Part shown: positions 16,613-25,819 of the stretch, piece by piece | Position numbering within the stretch: position 1 is the stretch's first letter | How the letters are laid out: every line of letters begins with the position of its first letter | Assembly (NCBI RefSeq): GCF_034006665.1 | Contig: NZ_JAVESI010000027.1 | Coordinates: 1-47,583 of the forward strand | Direction of reading: 5' to 3' | DNA from: Trichloromonas sp034006665 | Lineage (GTDB): Bacteria; Desulfobacterota; Desulfuromonadia; Desulfuromonadales; Trichloromonadaceae | DNA: 47,583 bases | Position numbers and translations under genes: made by a program | The notes under the pieces: model-generated | Told to the model about the DNA's origin: nothing | Seen by the model: the letters and a program-made list of their open reading frames with translations, nothing else | Database searches by the model: none

Positions 16613-16668
16613 CCCCCTCTTAGCTTAAGAGGGGGAATGAAAACTCCTCCCCTTAGGCTAAGGGGAGG
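16613..16668. repeat. Paired REP-like palindromes between genes
   Basis: Two short hairpins stand side by side: CCCCCTCTTA/TAAGAGGGGG (16613-16635, 3-base loop) and CCTCCCCTTA/TAAGGGGAGG (16646-16668, 3-base loop), flanked by C-rich and G-rich half sequences. Similar C-rich hairpin pairs are dispersed in many bacterial genomes. They could be REP-like elements or mRNA stabilisers; only one locus is visible here. Confidence 0.7.
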
Positions 16669-16725
16669 TCGGGAGGGGTTATTTCACCGGCAGTCCCCCA
16701 TAGCAGTTAAACAGTTACTATAAAT

Positions 16726-17304
16726 TTAGGATTTTCCCAGCAATCGCTCCGCCAGATGCTCCGCCTCGGCCGTCACCTCCGGACGTTTCGCCACATCGCC
16801 GCGATGATAGACATCAACGATGCGTAGCGGGTAGGTTTCGGCGAAACCGGTCCAGTAAAAAAGATCGCGATAACGGGGAAGAATGTCGGCAAACCACTCG
16901 GGATCACGGTGCCCCTGGGTGAGGATGAAGACCAGCGGCTTGCGCCGGGGAAAACGGCTGGGATGATCGGCGGCAATGTAGCCGGGGACAAGAAAAGCGT
17001 AGGTACGGTCGATAAAGGCCTTGAGCTGAGCCGAAACGTCCCCGTAGTAGACGGGCGAGGCCAGCACCAGCAGATCGGCGGCGAAGACGGCATCAAGCAC
17101 CGGCGCCAGATCGTCATGCAGCACGCAGATCTCGGTCAAAGTCTTGCAGCCGTCGCAGGCCTGGCAGCCCCGGAAATGGAGATCGTTCAGATAAACCCGC
17201 TCGATTTCAGCCCCAAGTTGCCGCGCCCGGCACAGAAACGATTCGGCGACGGCGATACTGTTACCATCCTTGCGGGGACTGCCGAAAAGGGCGACAATTT
17301 TCAT
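16726..17304 (-). CDS. NADPH-dependent FMN reductase-like flavoprotein with cysteine cluster
   Basis: The 192-residue protein has a flavodoxin-like fold with the FMN phosphate loop GSPRKDGNS near the N-terminus and SPVYYGDVSAQLKAFIDR in the middle, as in iron-sulfur flavoproteins and multimeric flavodoxin WrbA relatives. A CxxCDGC-like cluster (CQACDGC near 47-53, plus a later Cys) could bind an iron-sulfur cluster. Electron transfer is likely; the partner is unknown. It is the last gene of the amidase-rph-rdgB run (11-base gap after rdgB). Confidence 0.8.
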   Translation of the reverse strand: MKIVALFGSPRKDGNSIAVAESFLCRARQLGAEIERVYLNDLHFRGCQACDGCKTLTEICVLHDDLAPVLDAVFAADLLVLASPVYYGDVSAQLKAFIDRTYAFLVPGYIAADHPSRFPRRKPLVFILTQGHRDPEWFADILPRYRDLFYWTGFAETYPLRIVDVYHRGDVAKRPEVTAEAEHLAERLLGKS

Positions 17305-17314
17305 GGTTCACTCC

Positions 17315-17908
17315 TCACTCCTCACCGCCTTTCAGAAACTCCACCACCTGCCGTAGCGCCTGGCCGCGATGGCTGATGCGGTTTTTCACTTCCAACGGCA
17401 GCTCGGCCATGGTCTTGCCGTATTCCCGCACAAGAAAGAGCGGATCGTAACCGAAACCGCCCTCCCCTCGGGCACCATCGAGAATCAGCCCCTCGACCCG
17501 GCCGTGAAAGACGTGCGTTTCCGTGTCAGGGCGGGCCAGGGCCATGGCGCAGTGAAAAGCCCCTTGGCGTTCCTTGTCCGGCACACCGGCTAGGGCCGCC
17601 AGCAGTTTGCGGTTGTTGTCGGCATCCGTCGCCCCGGCCCCGGCGTAGCGGGCCGAATAGACTCCGGGGGCGCCGTCCAGGGCTGCCACCGCCAGTCCGG
17701 AATCGTCAGCCAGGGTCGCCACCCCAGTCAGGCGGCAGACCGTTTCCGCTTTCTTCACGGCATTTTCGGCGAAGGTCGCGCCATCCTCCTCGACCTCGGG
17801 AAGATCGGGGAAGGCGTCGAGACCTTTGACCGCGATTCCGAGATCGCCAAGCAGTCGGCGGATTTCCTTGAGTTTCCCACCATTGCGGGTAGCGACCAGC
17901 AGTTCCAT
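17315..17908 (-). CDS. rdgB: XTP/dITP pyrophosphatase RdgB
   Basis: RdgB hydrolyses non-canonical purine nucleotides (XTP, dITP) and keeps them out of DNA and RNA. The 197-residue product begins MELLVATRNGGKLKEI and has the metal/substrate motifs DDSGLAV and GEGGFGYDPLF and the SHRGQAL tail, all family hallmarks. Its start lies 3 bases after the rph stop, the frequently seen rph-rdgB pair. Confidence 0.96.
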   Translation of the reverse strand: MELLVATRNGGKLKEIRRLLGDLGIAVKGLDAFPDLPEVEEDGATFAENAVKKAETVCRLTGVATLADDSGLAVAALDGAPGVYSARYAGAGATDADNNRKLLAALAGVPDKERQGAFHCAMALARPDTETHVFHGRVEGLILDGARGEGGFGYDPLFLVREYGKTMAELPLEVKNRISHRGQALRQVVEFLKGGEE

Positions 17909-17911
17909 CTC

Positions 17912-18646
17912 CTACCCCTCCAAGACCGTTTGCTGCAAACGGGCCAGTTCGCCACAACCGGAGAGGGCGAGATCGCGCAGAGCGTCAAGTTCGGCCAGGG
18001 AGAAAGGCGCTTCCTCGGCCGTCCCCTGGACCTCAACGAAGAGGCCGGAACCGGTGATGACGAAGTTCATATCGACGGCGGCACGGAAATCTTCGTCGTA
18101 ATTGAGATCGAGCAGCGGCAAGCCGTCGACGATGCCGACGCTCACCGCCGCCACGCTTTCGCGGATCGGCGAGGCCGCCAGCAGCCCCTTGGCCACCAGA
18201 CCGTTGACGGCGTCGACCAGAGCGACGTAGGCGCCGGTAATGGAGGCGGTGCGGGTACCGCCGTCGGCCTGAAGAACGTCGCAGTCGATCTGGATGGTGC
18301 GCTCGCCAAGGGCTTCGAGATCGACCACCGCCCGCAGGGAACGGCCGATGAGGCGCTGGATTTCGTGGGTGCGGCCGCCAATTTTGCCCTTGGTCGCTTC
18401 CCGCGGGCTGCGGCTGTGAGTGGCGCGGGGGAGCATGGCGTACTCGGCGGTGACCCAGCCGCGCCCTTCGCCACGCATGAAGGGAGGTACTTTCTCTTCG
18501 ACACTGGCATTGCACAACACCCGGGTCTCGCCGAAGCAGACCAGCACCGAGCCTTCGGCGTAACGGGTGAAATTGCGAGTGAATTGGATTGAACGCAGGG
18601 CGTCGGAACGGCGCCCGTCAAGGCGGGCGTGGCTTCCATCGGACAT
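17912..18646 (-). CDS. rph: Ribonuclease PH
   Basis: RNase PH is the phosphorolytic exoribonuclease that trims tRNA 3' ends. The 244-residue protein opens with the family sequence RLDGRRSDALR, and contains GRGWVTAEYAMLPRATHSR, RTHEIQRLIGRSLRAVVDL and DCDVLQADGGTRTASITGA. AGGAG lies nine bases before the ATG at 18646; an in-frame TTG at 18649 is an alternative start. It lies 12 bases after the amidase stop. Confidence 0.96.
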   Translation of the reverse strand: MSDGSHARLDGRRSDALRSIQFTRNFTRYAEGSVLVCFGETRVLCNASVEEKVPPFMRGEGRGWVTAEYAMLPRATHSRSPREATKGKIGGRTHEIQRLIGRSLRAVVDLEALGERTIQIDCDVLQADGGTRTASITGAYVALVDAVNGLVAKGLLAASPIRESVAAVSVGIVDGLPLLDLNYDEDFRAAVDMNFVITGSGLFVEVQGTAEEAPFSLAELDALRDLALSGCGELARLQQTVLEG

Positions 18647-18658
18647 CAAAAAAGTCTC

Positions 18659-19723
18659 CTATCGGCTTTCGACAAAGGTTTTCAGCCCCTCAAAAAGGGC
18701 TTGAATGAGACGGGCCTGGTCTTCGGGGCGGGTAAGGCGCGCGAGATCACCGGCATTGGTGAGGTAGCCCAGTTCGAGGAGGACAGTGGGCAGATCCCCG
18801 CGCCCCAGGGGGAGCAGAGGGGCCGGGAGAATCCCGGCGACGTTGAAACCGGCATGGGTCAGGGCGTCGCGCAGAGCCTCGGCCAGACGCATGCTTCCAC
18901 CCCCCGCCGCCGGTTGGGAACCGCCGCGGCTTTCCTCGCGAGGACGAACAAAAAGATAGATGCCGTTGGTTTCGGGGTGGACGGCGGCCTGGGCATGAAG
19001 TTGCAGCAGGGCGGCGACGCCGGCTTCACCGACCGGCGCCAGGCGCTGTTCGAGAGTCAGGGCATAATCGCTGTCCCGGGTCAGGCGCACCCGATCGAGA
19101 CCGAGTTTCATCTTGATCTGTTTTTCCAGTAGTCGGGCGATTTCCAGGACCACATCCTTTTCCGTGGCGCCGTTCAGACCGACGGAGCCGGGATCGTCGC
19201 CGCCATGCCCAGGATCAATGACCACCGTGTTTGCCGGAGCGGCCGGAGCAATTCCCTTCTTTTCCATGAGCCTGGCGAAAAACTGGTCGAGGGAGTCGAC
19301 TTCAGAAGAGGGCGGCGGTTCCTGGGGATCGAGATCGCGGTAGGTAACGGTCAATCCCAGCAGAGCCGGCAGATATTCCCGCACAAAGCTCTCGTCAACC
19401 CGCAACCGGCCGTCGATGAAGCGCGGCGCCTGAGGCAACGTCATCACCTGGGAACCGAGGCGGATACTGGAATTGCCCGGAACCACAGCAATCTTGCCGT
19501 AGGGGGTAGAGATCTGGTAGAGCCGGGCGGCGGAATCCCACTCGCCTTTTAGATCAAGTGCCGGCAGCACGTCATCCAGAGCGAGAAAGACCGATCCCTG
19601 GTGATAATAGACCTCTTCGATAATCACCGGCGTCCGGTTGACCAGGGTCAGTTCAACCCTGGCTAAAGCCCAGTCCTCCCCCAACAGAAAAAGAGCTGTC
19701 ACTAGAAGCAAAAAACGCCACAT
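18659..19723 (-). CDS. N-acetylmuramoyl-L-alanine amidase
   Basis: This exported Amidase_3 enzyme cleaves the amide bond between MurNAc and the stem peptide. The 354-residue protein has a signal peptide (about 1-22), an N-terminal copper amine oxidase-like domain (about 25-130) that probably mediates envelope binding, and the catalytic domain (about 165-350). Zinc ligands and active residues are visible in VIDPGHGGDDPGS, GATEKDVVLE, LLQLHAQAA and VLLELGYLTN. GAGGTGG lies before the ATG at 19723. It leads the amidase-rph-rdgB-flavoprotein operon. Confidence 0.9.
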   Translation of the reverse strand: MWRFLLLVTALFLLGEDWALARVELTLVNRTPVIIEEVYYHQGSVFLALDDVLPALDLKGEWDSAARLYQISTPYGKIAVVPGNSSIRLGSQVMTLPQAPRFIDGRLRVDESFVREYLPALLGLTVTYRDLDPQEPPPSSEVDSLDQFFARLMEKKGIAPAAPANTVVIDPGHGGDDPGSVGLNGATEKDVVLEIARLLEKQIKMKLGLDRVRLTRDSDYALTLEQRLAPVGEAGVAALLQLHAQAAVHPETNGIYLFVRPREESRGGSQPAAGGGSMRLAEALRDALTHAGFNVAGILPAPLLPLGRGDLPTVLLELGYLTNAGDLARLTRPEDQARLIQALFEGLKTFVESR

Positions 19724-19786
19724 AAAATCCACCTCGCAGCAAAAGCGCCGTTTATACCGCGCCCATTTCCCCCTGTCAATGTCGAC

Positions 19787-20818
19787 TCACACCAGCCGAT
19801 CGCCCCGGCCCGACGGCAACCCGAGAGCATCGAGGAGGCGCCGGGTCAAGGTGCGTTCCAACCTCCTCAAGGATGCCGGATCCCCCTCCAGAGGGCGGAT
19901 CTGCCCTCCCGCGACCATGCCATGGCCACCGCCACTGCCCAACTCGCCGATGACCCGCTTCATCAGTTCTCCCGACTTGAGATCCTGGCGAAGGGTGCGA
20001 AAGGAAACGATCCCCATGCCTTGGGCATAGCCGATGCCGAAGGCGTATTTGATGCCGTCGACGCGCAGCAGAAAATCCGTCATTTCCGCCACCATATCGG
20101 GGTTGTCGATGGCAAAGAGATTGAAAACGAGGAGGGAACCGTAGGTACGGGCATTGCGGATTGCCCGGCTGTAGGCGGCGAAGTACTCCCGGGGCACTTC
20201 GGGATGGGTGATGTCGAAAAGAATCCGGTTGTTGGCCAGCGGCAGCAGCCGCAGATAGGCCTCGCGGTCGGCCTGGGACCATTCGCGACCGAGATCCTGG
20301 GTTTCGGACTTGATCGCATAAAAGAGAATCGTCGCCAAGCGGGTGTTGATAGTGACTCCCTGGGCCGTCAGATATTCGAAGAGGATGGTCGCCGAAGCCC
20401 CGTACCCGTCACGAATATCGACCCAGCGGCTCTGCCCGCATTGTCCCCAGGGAGGGTGATGGTCGATGACGAGATGTACCGGCCGCGTCAAAGGGAAGGA
20501 GTTGTTGCCGGTCCCCGGTTGGGTATCGACCATGCAGACCACTTGAAAATGGTCGAGGTCGAGGCTCTCGATGGGTTCGATGGGGATTTCCAGCTTCTGC
20601 ACCATCATCCGGTTTTCTCCCCGGCCGATGATGCCGCCGTGAGTCAGGGTCGCCTGCTGCCCGGTCTTCACCAGAATCAGGTGCTGCAGGGCCATGGCCG
20701 CCGCCAGGGAATCGGGATCGGGATTGTCGTGGGCGACAATCAGGATATTCCCCTTGCCGCGCATCCACTCGATGAAACGACCGGAGAAATCGCGGGAATG
20801 GTCGAGGTTCAGGGGCAT
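19787..20818 (-). CDS. DHH-family phosphoesterase (NrnA-like)
   Basis: The 343-residue protein is a DHH-DHHA1 phosphoesterase, a family including oligoribonuclease NrnA and exonuclease RecJ. The N-terminal DHH domain has AHDNPDPDSLAAA and DHHP (residues near 30-45 and 115-122), and the DHHA1 domain has the C-terminal GSGGGHGMVAGG block. Likely activity is hydrolysis of short oligoribonucleotides or cyclic dinucleotide linear products. Its start lies 2 bases after the stop of the LOG-like gene, so the two are coupled. Confidence 0.88.
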   Translation of the reverse strand: MPLNLDHSRDFSGRFIEWMRGKGNILIVAHDNPDPDSLAAAMALQHLILVKTGQQATLTHGGIIGRGENRMMVQKLEIPIEPIESLDLDHFQVVCMVDTQPGTGNNSFPLTRPVHLVIDHHPPWGQCGQSRWVDIRDGYGASATILFEYLTAQGVTINTRLATILFYAIKSETQDLGREWSQADREAYLRLLPLANNRILFDITHPEVPREYFAAYSRAIRNARTYGSLLVFNLFAIDNPDMVAEMTDFLLRVDGIKYAFGIGYAQGMGIVSFRTLRQDLKSGELMKRVIGELGSGGGHGMVAGGQIRPLEGDPASLRRLERTLTRRLLDALGLPSGRGDRLV

Positions 20819-20820
20819 GA

Positions 20821-21300
20821 TCAGACTCCTAGGGGGTTACGCCCCGCCAACAGGTCTAGAACCCTGCGCACCGCCTCTTCCGGGGTGTCGACCCGAGTCA
20901 TGCCGGGGATGTCCTGCCAACTGCGTAGGGAAACCACCGGCTTGCCGAGTTTGAGGGCCACGGCGATCTCGGAGAGGGTGCCGTACTCCCCTTCGATGGC
21001 GATGAGCGCCTGAGCGGTATGGGCGATGACGATGTTGCGGGCATGGCCGAGGTTGGTGACGATCGGCAGGCCGACCCAAGGATTGGCCTGACCGGCCACG
21101 GCACCGGGAAGGATACCCACCGCCAGGCCGCCGGCCTCGGTACAGCCCCGGCAGGCGCCCTCCATGACCCCACCGAGGCCGCCGCAGACCAAAGTCGCCC
21201 CGGCCTCGGCCAGAAGTCGTCCAACCTCCCACGCCGCAGCATAGGCGACATCGCTCGCCCGCCCCGCCCCAATGACCCCAATCACCGCCCCAAGCTTCAT
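20821..21300 (-). CDS. TIGR00725-family LOG/SLOG-like protein
   Basis: The 159-residue protein is a small Rossmann-like SLOG protein of the TIGR00725 family, related to the LOG/DprA superfamily. IGVIGAG at the start, CGGLGGVMEGACRG and GEYGTLSEIAVALKLGKPVV carry the nucleotide-binding glycines and catalytic Glu context. Some relatives cleave cytokinin-like nucleotides, but this subfamily's reaction is unknown. It is coupled to the DHH gene. Confidence 0.82.
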   Translation of the reverse strand: MKLGAVIGVIGAGRASDVAYAAAWEVGRLLAEAGATLVCGGLGGVMEGACRGCTEAGGLAVGILPGAVAGQANPWVGLPIVTNLGHARNIVIAHTAQALIAIEGEYGTLSEIAVALKLGKPVVSLRSWQDIPGMTRVDTPEEAVRRVLDLLAGRNPLGV

Positions 21301-21338
21301 CCCCTTACCCCGTGCCCTTTTCCTTTTTTCTTCAGCCT

Positions 21339-23795
21339 TCAGTCTTCCCTCACCTTGAATCGTCCCAACAACAAGCTATTCGTCACCACCGAAACGCTGG
21401 AAAGGGCCATGGCCAGCCCGGCGAATTCAGGCTTAAGAGTCAGGCCGAAGGCGGGATAAAGTACCCCGGCGGCAACGGGAATGCCGACAACGTTGTAAAA
21501 AAAAGCCCAGAAAAGATTCTGGCGGATCTTGCGCAGGGTCGCCCGACCGAGACGGATACTTCCGGCAACGTCGCCGATATCCCCCCGTACCAGGACGATG
21601 TCCCCGGTCTCCTGGGCGACATCGGTGCCACCGCCGATGGCGATCCCGATGTCGGCCTGAGCCAGGGCGGGCGCGTCATTGATACCGTCGCCGACCATGC
21701 CGACCACCAAGCCCTGGCGCTGGTAACGGCGGACCACCTCGCGTTTGTCACCGGGCAGGACTTCCGCCTCGACCTCGTCGATTCCTGCCTGACGGGCGAT
21801 GCTCAGGGCCGCGTCGCGACGGTCGCCGGTAACCATCACCGTCTTGAGTCCCAGATCGCGCAGTCTTTGCACCGCCTCGGGGACCCCATCCTTGAGGGTA
21901 TCAGCCAAGGCGAGAACCCCAAGCAACCGACCGGCGCGGGCAACGAAGATCAGGGACTTGCCCTGCTCTACCCAGCCATCCCAGATCGTCCGCGAGTCCT
22001 CGACAGCAATCCCTTCCTCCGTCATCAGCCGCCGGCTGCCGGCCAGCACCATTTCTTCGCCAAGACGCCCACGCAGACCGTAACCGCCAATCTCTTCGAT
22101 TTTTGCCACCTCGGGCAGAGCCCGCCCCTCTTCTTGCGCCCGCTTGACCACCGCCCGGGCCAAGGGGTGGCGGCTCGCCGACTCCAGCGCCGCCGCCACC
22201 TCCAGCAATTCCGTCTCATGCTCCGGGTCCGGCACATGCAGATCGGTAAGGGAGAATTCCCCGCGCGTCAGGGTTCCGGTCTTGTCCAGCAGCAGGACCT
22301 GCAACCGTGAGACGCCTTCGAGAACCGGCGCCCGCTTGAAGAGAATTCCGGCGGAAAGGCCAACGGAACTGCCGACCATGATCGCCGTCGGCGTGGCCAA
22401 ACCCAAGGCGCAGGGGCAGGCGATGACGAGGACGGCAATGGCCGCCTTGAAGGCAAAAAGGAAACCGGCGGCGGCCAAGAAATACCAGATCAGGAAAGTC
22501 AGCAGGGCGATGGCAACCACCAGCGGCACAAAAACCTGGGAGACGGCGTCAGCCAGGCGCTGAATCGGCGCCTTCTCGCCCTGAGCCTCCTCGACCATGC
22601 GCACGATCTGGGCCAGCGCGGTCGCCTCGCCGACCCGCGTCGCCCGCACCAACAGCGGGCCGGTCAGGTTGATGGTGGCTCCGGCCACCTCCTGCCCCGG
22701 CTCCTTGTTCACCGGCAACGACTCACCGGTAAGCATCGCTTCGTTCACTGCCGAATGCCCTTCGACCACCTCGCCGTCAACGGGGATCTTTTCCCCCGGC
22801 CGCACCCGAACCAGATCCCCCGGTTGCAGACGACTGGACGGGACCTCACGCTCGGCACCGTCAATAATCAAGGTCGCCCGGTCGGCGCGCAGATGCAGGA
22901 GCTTTTTCAGGGCCTGCCCGGCCCGCCCTCGGGCCCGGGCTTCCAGGTACTTGCCGAAGCGCACGAAGGTGATGAGCATGGCGCTGGTCTCGAAGAAATC
23001 CGGACCTTCGACCCCGAAGAGATGGAGAACCGCCAGCACCGAATAGCCGTAGGCGGCGCTGATCCCCAGCGCCACCAGCACGTCCATATTGGCGTTCTTG
23101 TTGCGCAGGGATTTGTAGGCGCCGCGATAGAAGGTCAGCCCGGCGGAAAACTGCACCACCGTCGCCAATAGACCGTTGATCAGGTGGGAAGCGGCGCCGA
23201 AGGGCATCCACCACATGATCGGCATAATCGGCGCGGTCAGAAGCGCCGAAAAGATCAGCCAGGCGAGTTGGACGCGGGCATTATCCTCTTTGTCGTCGGT
23301 CTCGGGAAGCCAGGCGCGATAACCGAGATCCTCCACCGCCCGGCGCAGAGCGTTTCCGTCGAGACGCGTTCCATCAAAGGTGACGGTGAGCTTTTCCGTG
23401 GCGAAATTCACCTGAGAGGAGAAGACTCCCGGCAGTTTGGCAATGCCTTTTTCGATGGTTGCCGCACAGTTGGCGCAGGTCATTCCACCAAGATGCAGGG
23501 TCAGGCGTGCCGCCTTGTCCGGAGAAGAGGAGCCGCCGGCATCCCCCTGAGGTTCATTTTCAACGGAATCCGGCCCGGCGGGGGCATCCTCCGGTACGGC
23601 AAAACCCGCGGCGACGATGGCCGCGACCAGATCTTCCCGCGATATTCGTGACGAATCGAAAGCGATACAGGCGCGGCGCTTCTCCAGGGAAACCTCCGCT
23701 TTGGCGACTCCCGGCAGTTCGGTGAGCACGCCCGTCAGCTTGGCCACGCAGTTGCCGCACCTCATGCCGTCCACGGGGAGGCTGACGTGGTTCAT
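21339..23795 (-). CDS. copA: Copper-exporting P1B-type ATPase
   Basis: The 818-residue enzyme is a Cu+-type P1B ATPase that pumps copper from the cytoplasm. Two metal-binding HMA domains carry GMRCGNC and GMTCANC (about residues 10-16 and 83-89). Eight predicted membrane helices include the metal motif CPC in VIACPCALGLATP. The phosphorylation motif DKTGTLTRG, the HP motif SRHPLARA and the hinge GDGINDAPAL are all present, so it looks functional. Its start overlaps the TPR gene stop by 4 bases. No CueR- or CsoR-like regulator is visible nearby. Confidence 0.94.
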   Translation of the reverse strand: MNHVSLPVDGMRCGNCVAKLTGVLTELPGVAKAEVSLEKRRACIAFDSSRISREDLVAAIVAAGFAVPEDAPAGPDSVENEPQGDAGGSSSPDKAARLTLHLGGMTCANCAATIEKGIAKLPGVFSSQVNFATEKLTVTFDGTRLDGNALRRAVEDLGYRAWLPETDDKEDNARVQLAWLIFSALLTAPIMPIMWWMPFGAASHLINGLLATVVQFSAGLTFYRGAYKSLRNKNANMDVLVALGISAAYGYSVLAVLHLFGVEGPDFFETSAMLITFVRFGKYLEARARGRAGQALKKLLHLRADRATLIIDGAEREVPSSRLQPGDLVRVRPGEKIPVDGEVVEGHSAVNEAMLTGESLPVNKEPGQEVAGATINLTGPLLVRATRVGEATALAQIVRMVEEAQGEKAPIQRLADAVSQVFVPLVVAIALLTFLIWYFLAAAGFLFAFKAAIAVLVIACPCALGLATPTAIMVGSSVGLSAGILFKRAPVLEGVSRLQVLLLDKTGTLTRGEFSLTDLHVPDPEHETELLEVAAALESASRHPLARAVVKRAQEEGRALPEVAKIEEIGGYGLRGRLGEEMVLAGSRRLMTEEGIAVEDSRTIWDGWVEQGKSLIFVARAGRLLGVLALADTLKDGVPEAVQRLRDLGLKTVMVTGDRRDAALSIARQAGIDEVEAEVLPGDKREVVRRYQRQGLVVGMVGDGINDAPALAQADIGIAIGGGTDVAQETGDIVLVRGDIGDVAGSIRLGRATLRKIRQNLFWAFFYNVVGIPVAAGVLYPAFGLTLKPEFAGLAMALSSVSVVTNSLLLGRFKVRED

Positions 23796-25048
23796 GCCCC
23801 GCCTTCGGCACCGCGGGTTTCAACCAGCTTGCAGAAGATGCGGCTCTCCCGTACCCGCTCAAAATCGGGATCTTTCAGGGCGTCGTCGAGAAAATGCGCC
23901 TCGCGCTCCGCCGCCTTGCCCAGTTCTTGGGCCGCCTCGCGGACCTGACCGCGCAGGGCATGGATACAGGCACGGTTGTAGTGGGCCAGGGGATAGTCAT
24001 CGGTCCGGGCAAGGATCTGGTCGAAACAGGCCATGGCCTCGTCGAGACGGCCCAGGTCGATAAGGATATTGCCCTTGTTGTTGAGAGAATAGATGGAGGC
24101 GGGATCAAGACGCAGGCTCTCATCGAGAGCGGCCAGAGCCTCGGGCAGATGCCCCTTGCGCTCTTGGATCACCCCCCGGTAGAAAGCGGGCTCAGGGCTT
24201 AAGGGATTGACCCGCTGGGCATCGTCGAGAACCAGCAGCGCCTCTTCGAGGGAATCCATTTCGATAAGCAGACTGGCTTTTTCGATGAGCGCCTCGTAAA
24301 AGGTCGGTTCCAGCGCCAGGGCCGCGTCCAGATCGCTCGCCGCAGCCGCCGAATTGCCCAGACGGACCAGGGAGATGGCCCGGTTATAGAAATAGTTGGC
24401 GACGGAATTGTCCTTGGCGATGGCGGCGCTGAACTTTTCCACCGCCTCTTCTTCGCGCCCCAGACCGGAGAGGGCATAACCGAGACCGTTCAGGGCGGCG
24501 GGATCGCCGGCATCAAAGGCCAGGGCATGAGTGAAGCTCTCCACCGCTTCGCTAAAGCGACCGAGACGGTTGAAGGCATAGCCGCGATTGAAATAGACAT
24601 CGGGGGCGTCCGGCGCCCGGCGCAGGGCCTGATCGTACATGGCCAAGGCCTCTTCGGTACGTCCCAACTCGTCGAGGGTGTTGCCCATATTGATATAGGC
24701 TTCGGGGAAATCGGGCTGAAGGTCGAGACAGCGCTGAAAATGGCGCAAAGCCTCGTGATAGTCACCCAGTCGCTCCAGCAGCACCCCGTAGTTGTGGTGC
24801 AGCGCCCCATTCTGGGGGTCGAAGCGCAGGGCCTTTTGATACAGAGCCATGGCCTTGAGGGTATCCCCCAGGTTGGAAGCGGCCACGGCACAGATATTGA
24901 GAGCTTCCACATCGAGAGGACTGGTCTCCAGGTACTCCTCAGCCAATTCCAGGGCGACTTGATCCTCACCCCGATCAAGGGCCTGCTGCGCCGCCTCCAG
25001 ATCGCCGGCCAGATCCTCCTCAATAAAATCTTCGAACTCTTCTTCCAT
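23792..25048 (-). CDS. Tetratricopeptide-repeat protein
   Basis: The 418-residue protein is almost entirely a TPR solenoid of about ten to eleven 34-residue repeats, for example ALYQKALRFDPQNGALHHNYGVLLERLGDYHEA, without a signal peptide. The acidic N-terminus (EEEFEDFIEEDL) is distinctive. Such proteins are scaffolds and the partner is unknown. Its TGA overlaps the copA start, so co-translation with the copper ATPase is likely. Confidence 0.85.
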   Translation of the reverse strand: MEEEFEDFIEEDLAGDLEAAQQALDRGEDQVALELAEEYLETSPLDVEALNICAVAASNLGDTLKAMALYQKALRFDPQNGALHHNYGVLLERLGDYHEALRHFQRCLDLQPDFPEAYINMGNTLDELGRTEEALAMYDQALRRAPDAPDVYFNRGYAFNRLGRFSEAVESFTHALAFDAGDPAALNGLGYALSGLGREEEAVEKFSAAIAKDNSVANYFYNRAISLVRLGNSAAAASDLDAALALEPTFYEALIEKASLLIEMDSLEEALLVLDDAQRVNPLSPEPAFYRGVIQERKGHLPEALAALDESLRLDPASIYSLNNKGNILIDLGRLDEAMACFDQILARTDDYPLAHYNRACIHALRGQVREAAQELGKAAEREAHFLDDALKDPDFERVRESRIFCKLVETRGAEGGA

Positions 25049-25155
25049 AGACTCTCCAGATACGCGAATATCCCCTGAAGCTTCCAGGGGATATCACTAT
25101 AACAGAAAGCACCGGGCCTGACACTCTCTTCCTGCGAACGCAACCGGATACCGCC

Positions 25156-25500
25156 CTACCTGGGCTGCACCCCCGCGCGGATCAGACGCAGTACCTGCCG
25201 GCGAAACTCATCGGGCATCTCCTCCAGCCTTTCCGTGACCTGCTTACCGTCGGCGAAACGCACCACCACCTTCTGCCCTTCCTGCTTCTCGTACTGGGGT
25301 TCAAGCATCCGCCCCCGCTCCCAGCGAAAGGTGTAGATCCCAGGCTTAATCCGATTTTTCAGGAAATGCAGAGCCTTGGTCGCAGCGAGAAGTTCTTCTC
25401 GACGACGCTGTTCGCCCCTTTCTAGGTACGGAATCAGCAACTGGGTGAGCAGAGCGAAAGCAAGCGCCGTCAGCAGCAGAATAAGCGGCAGAGAGATCAT
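25156..25500 (-). CDS. Membrane-anchored protein of unknown function
   Basis: The 114-residue protein has one N-terminal membrane helix (about 3-24) followed by a charged cytoplasmic domain with RRREELLAATKALHFLKNRIKPGIYTFRWERGRMLEP. No family is recognised. The ATG at 25500 has GGGAG upstream; the longer start at 25629 would add 43 residues without a site and cover a regulatory-looking gap. It lies upstream of the TPR gene on the same strand. Confidence 0.6.
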   Translation of the reverse strand: MISLPLILLLTALAFALLTQLLIPYLERGEQRRREELLAATKALHFLKNRIKPGIYTFRWERGRMLEPQYEKQEGQKVVVRFADGKQVTERLEEMPDEFRRQVLRLIRAGVQPR

Positions 25501-25819
25501 GTCGGCTCCCGCGGTTAGAATGGGTGCGAAATGCAGAATTGATGGCGTCGCAGAAACTTGCAAAAGTATCAAAATTTCTTGCAAATGGCGGGCCAGTTCA
25601 ACAATGCAATGAGACAGGGGAAGATTCATGGACGGGTGTCGTGAAACGTCGACGTTTCACGATATTTGCGGAAGGGCCGGAGAAAGGTTGCAATCTATTG
25701 ATTTAAATAAATAAAAAAACACCAAAAAATTCTCTTGATTTTTCAATCAAAGGGCGTAACGTGCGCCATTGTGCCGCTTGTGGTACATATTTCACGAAAA
25801 TGGAGGCAAAAGTTAATTC
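25501..25819. other. Divergent intergenic region with a perfect palindrome
   Basis: This gap of 319 bases separates the minus-strand gene ending its reading at 25500 from the plus-strand lipoprotein gene. It holds a perfect 24-bp palindrome (25639-25662), an inverted repeat TTGATT/AATCAA (25735-25750) and long A/T tracts (25690-25730), consistent with a shared control region. No further gene was seen. Confidence 0.5.
25639..25662. promoter_or_regulatory. Perfect 24-bp palindrome, candidate operator
   Basis: Each arm reads TCGTGAAACGTC to its complement with no spacer, all 24 bases pairing. The GTGAAAC...GTTTCAC half-sites separated by six bases look like a site for a dimeric repressor. It could equally fold in RNA as a hairpin but lacks a T-run, so a terminator is unlikely. 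The cognate regulator is not identified. Confidence 0.5.

Noticed and set aside
20821..21300. A functional link between the TIGR00725 SLOG protein and the TIR-SLOG system
   Set aside because: They share only the fold superfamily, lie about 25 kb apart and the former is coupled to a DHH phosphoesterase gene.
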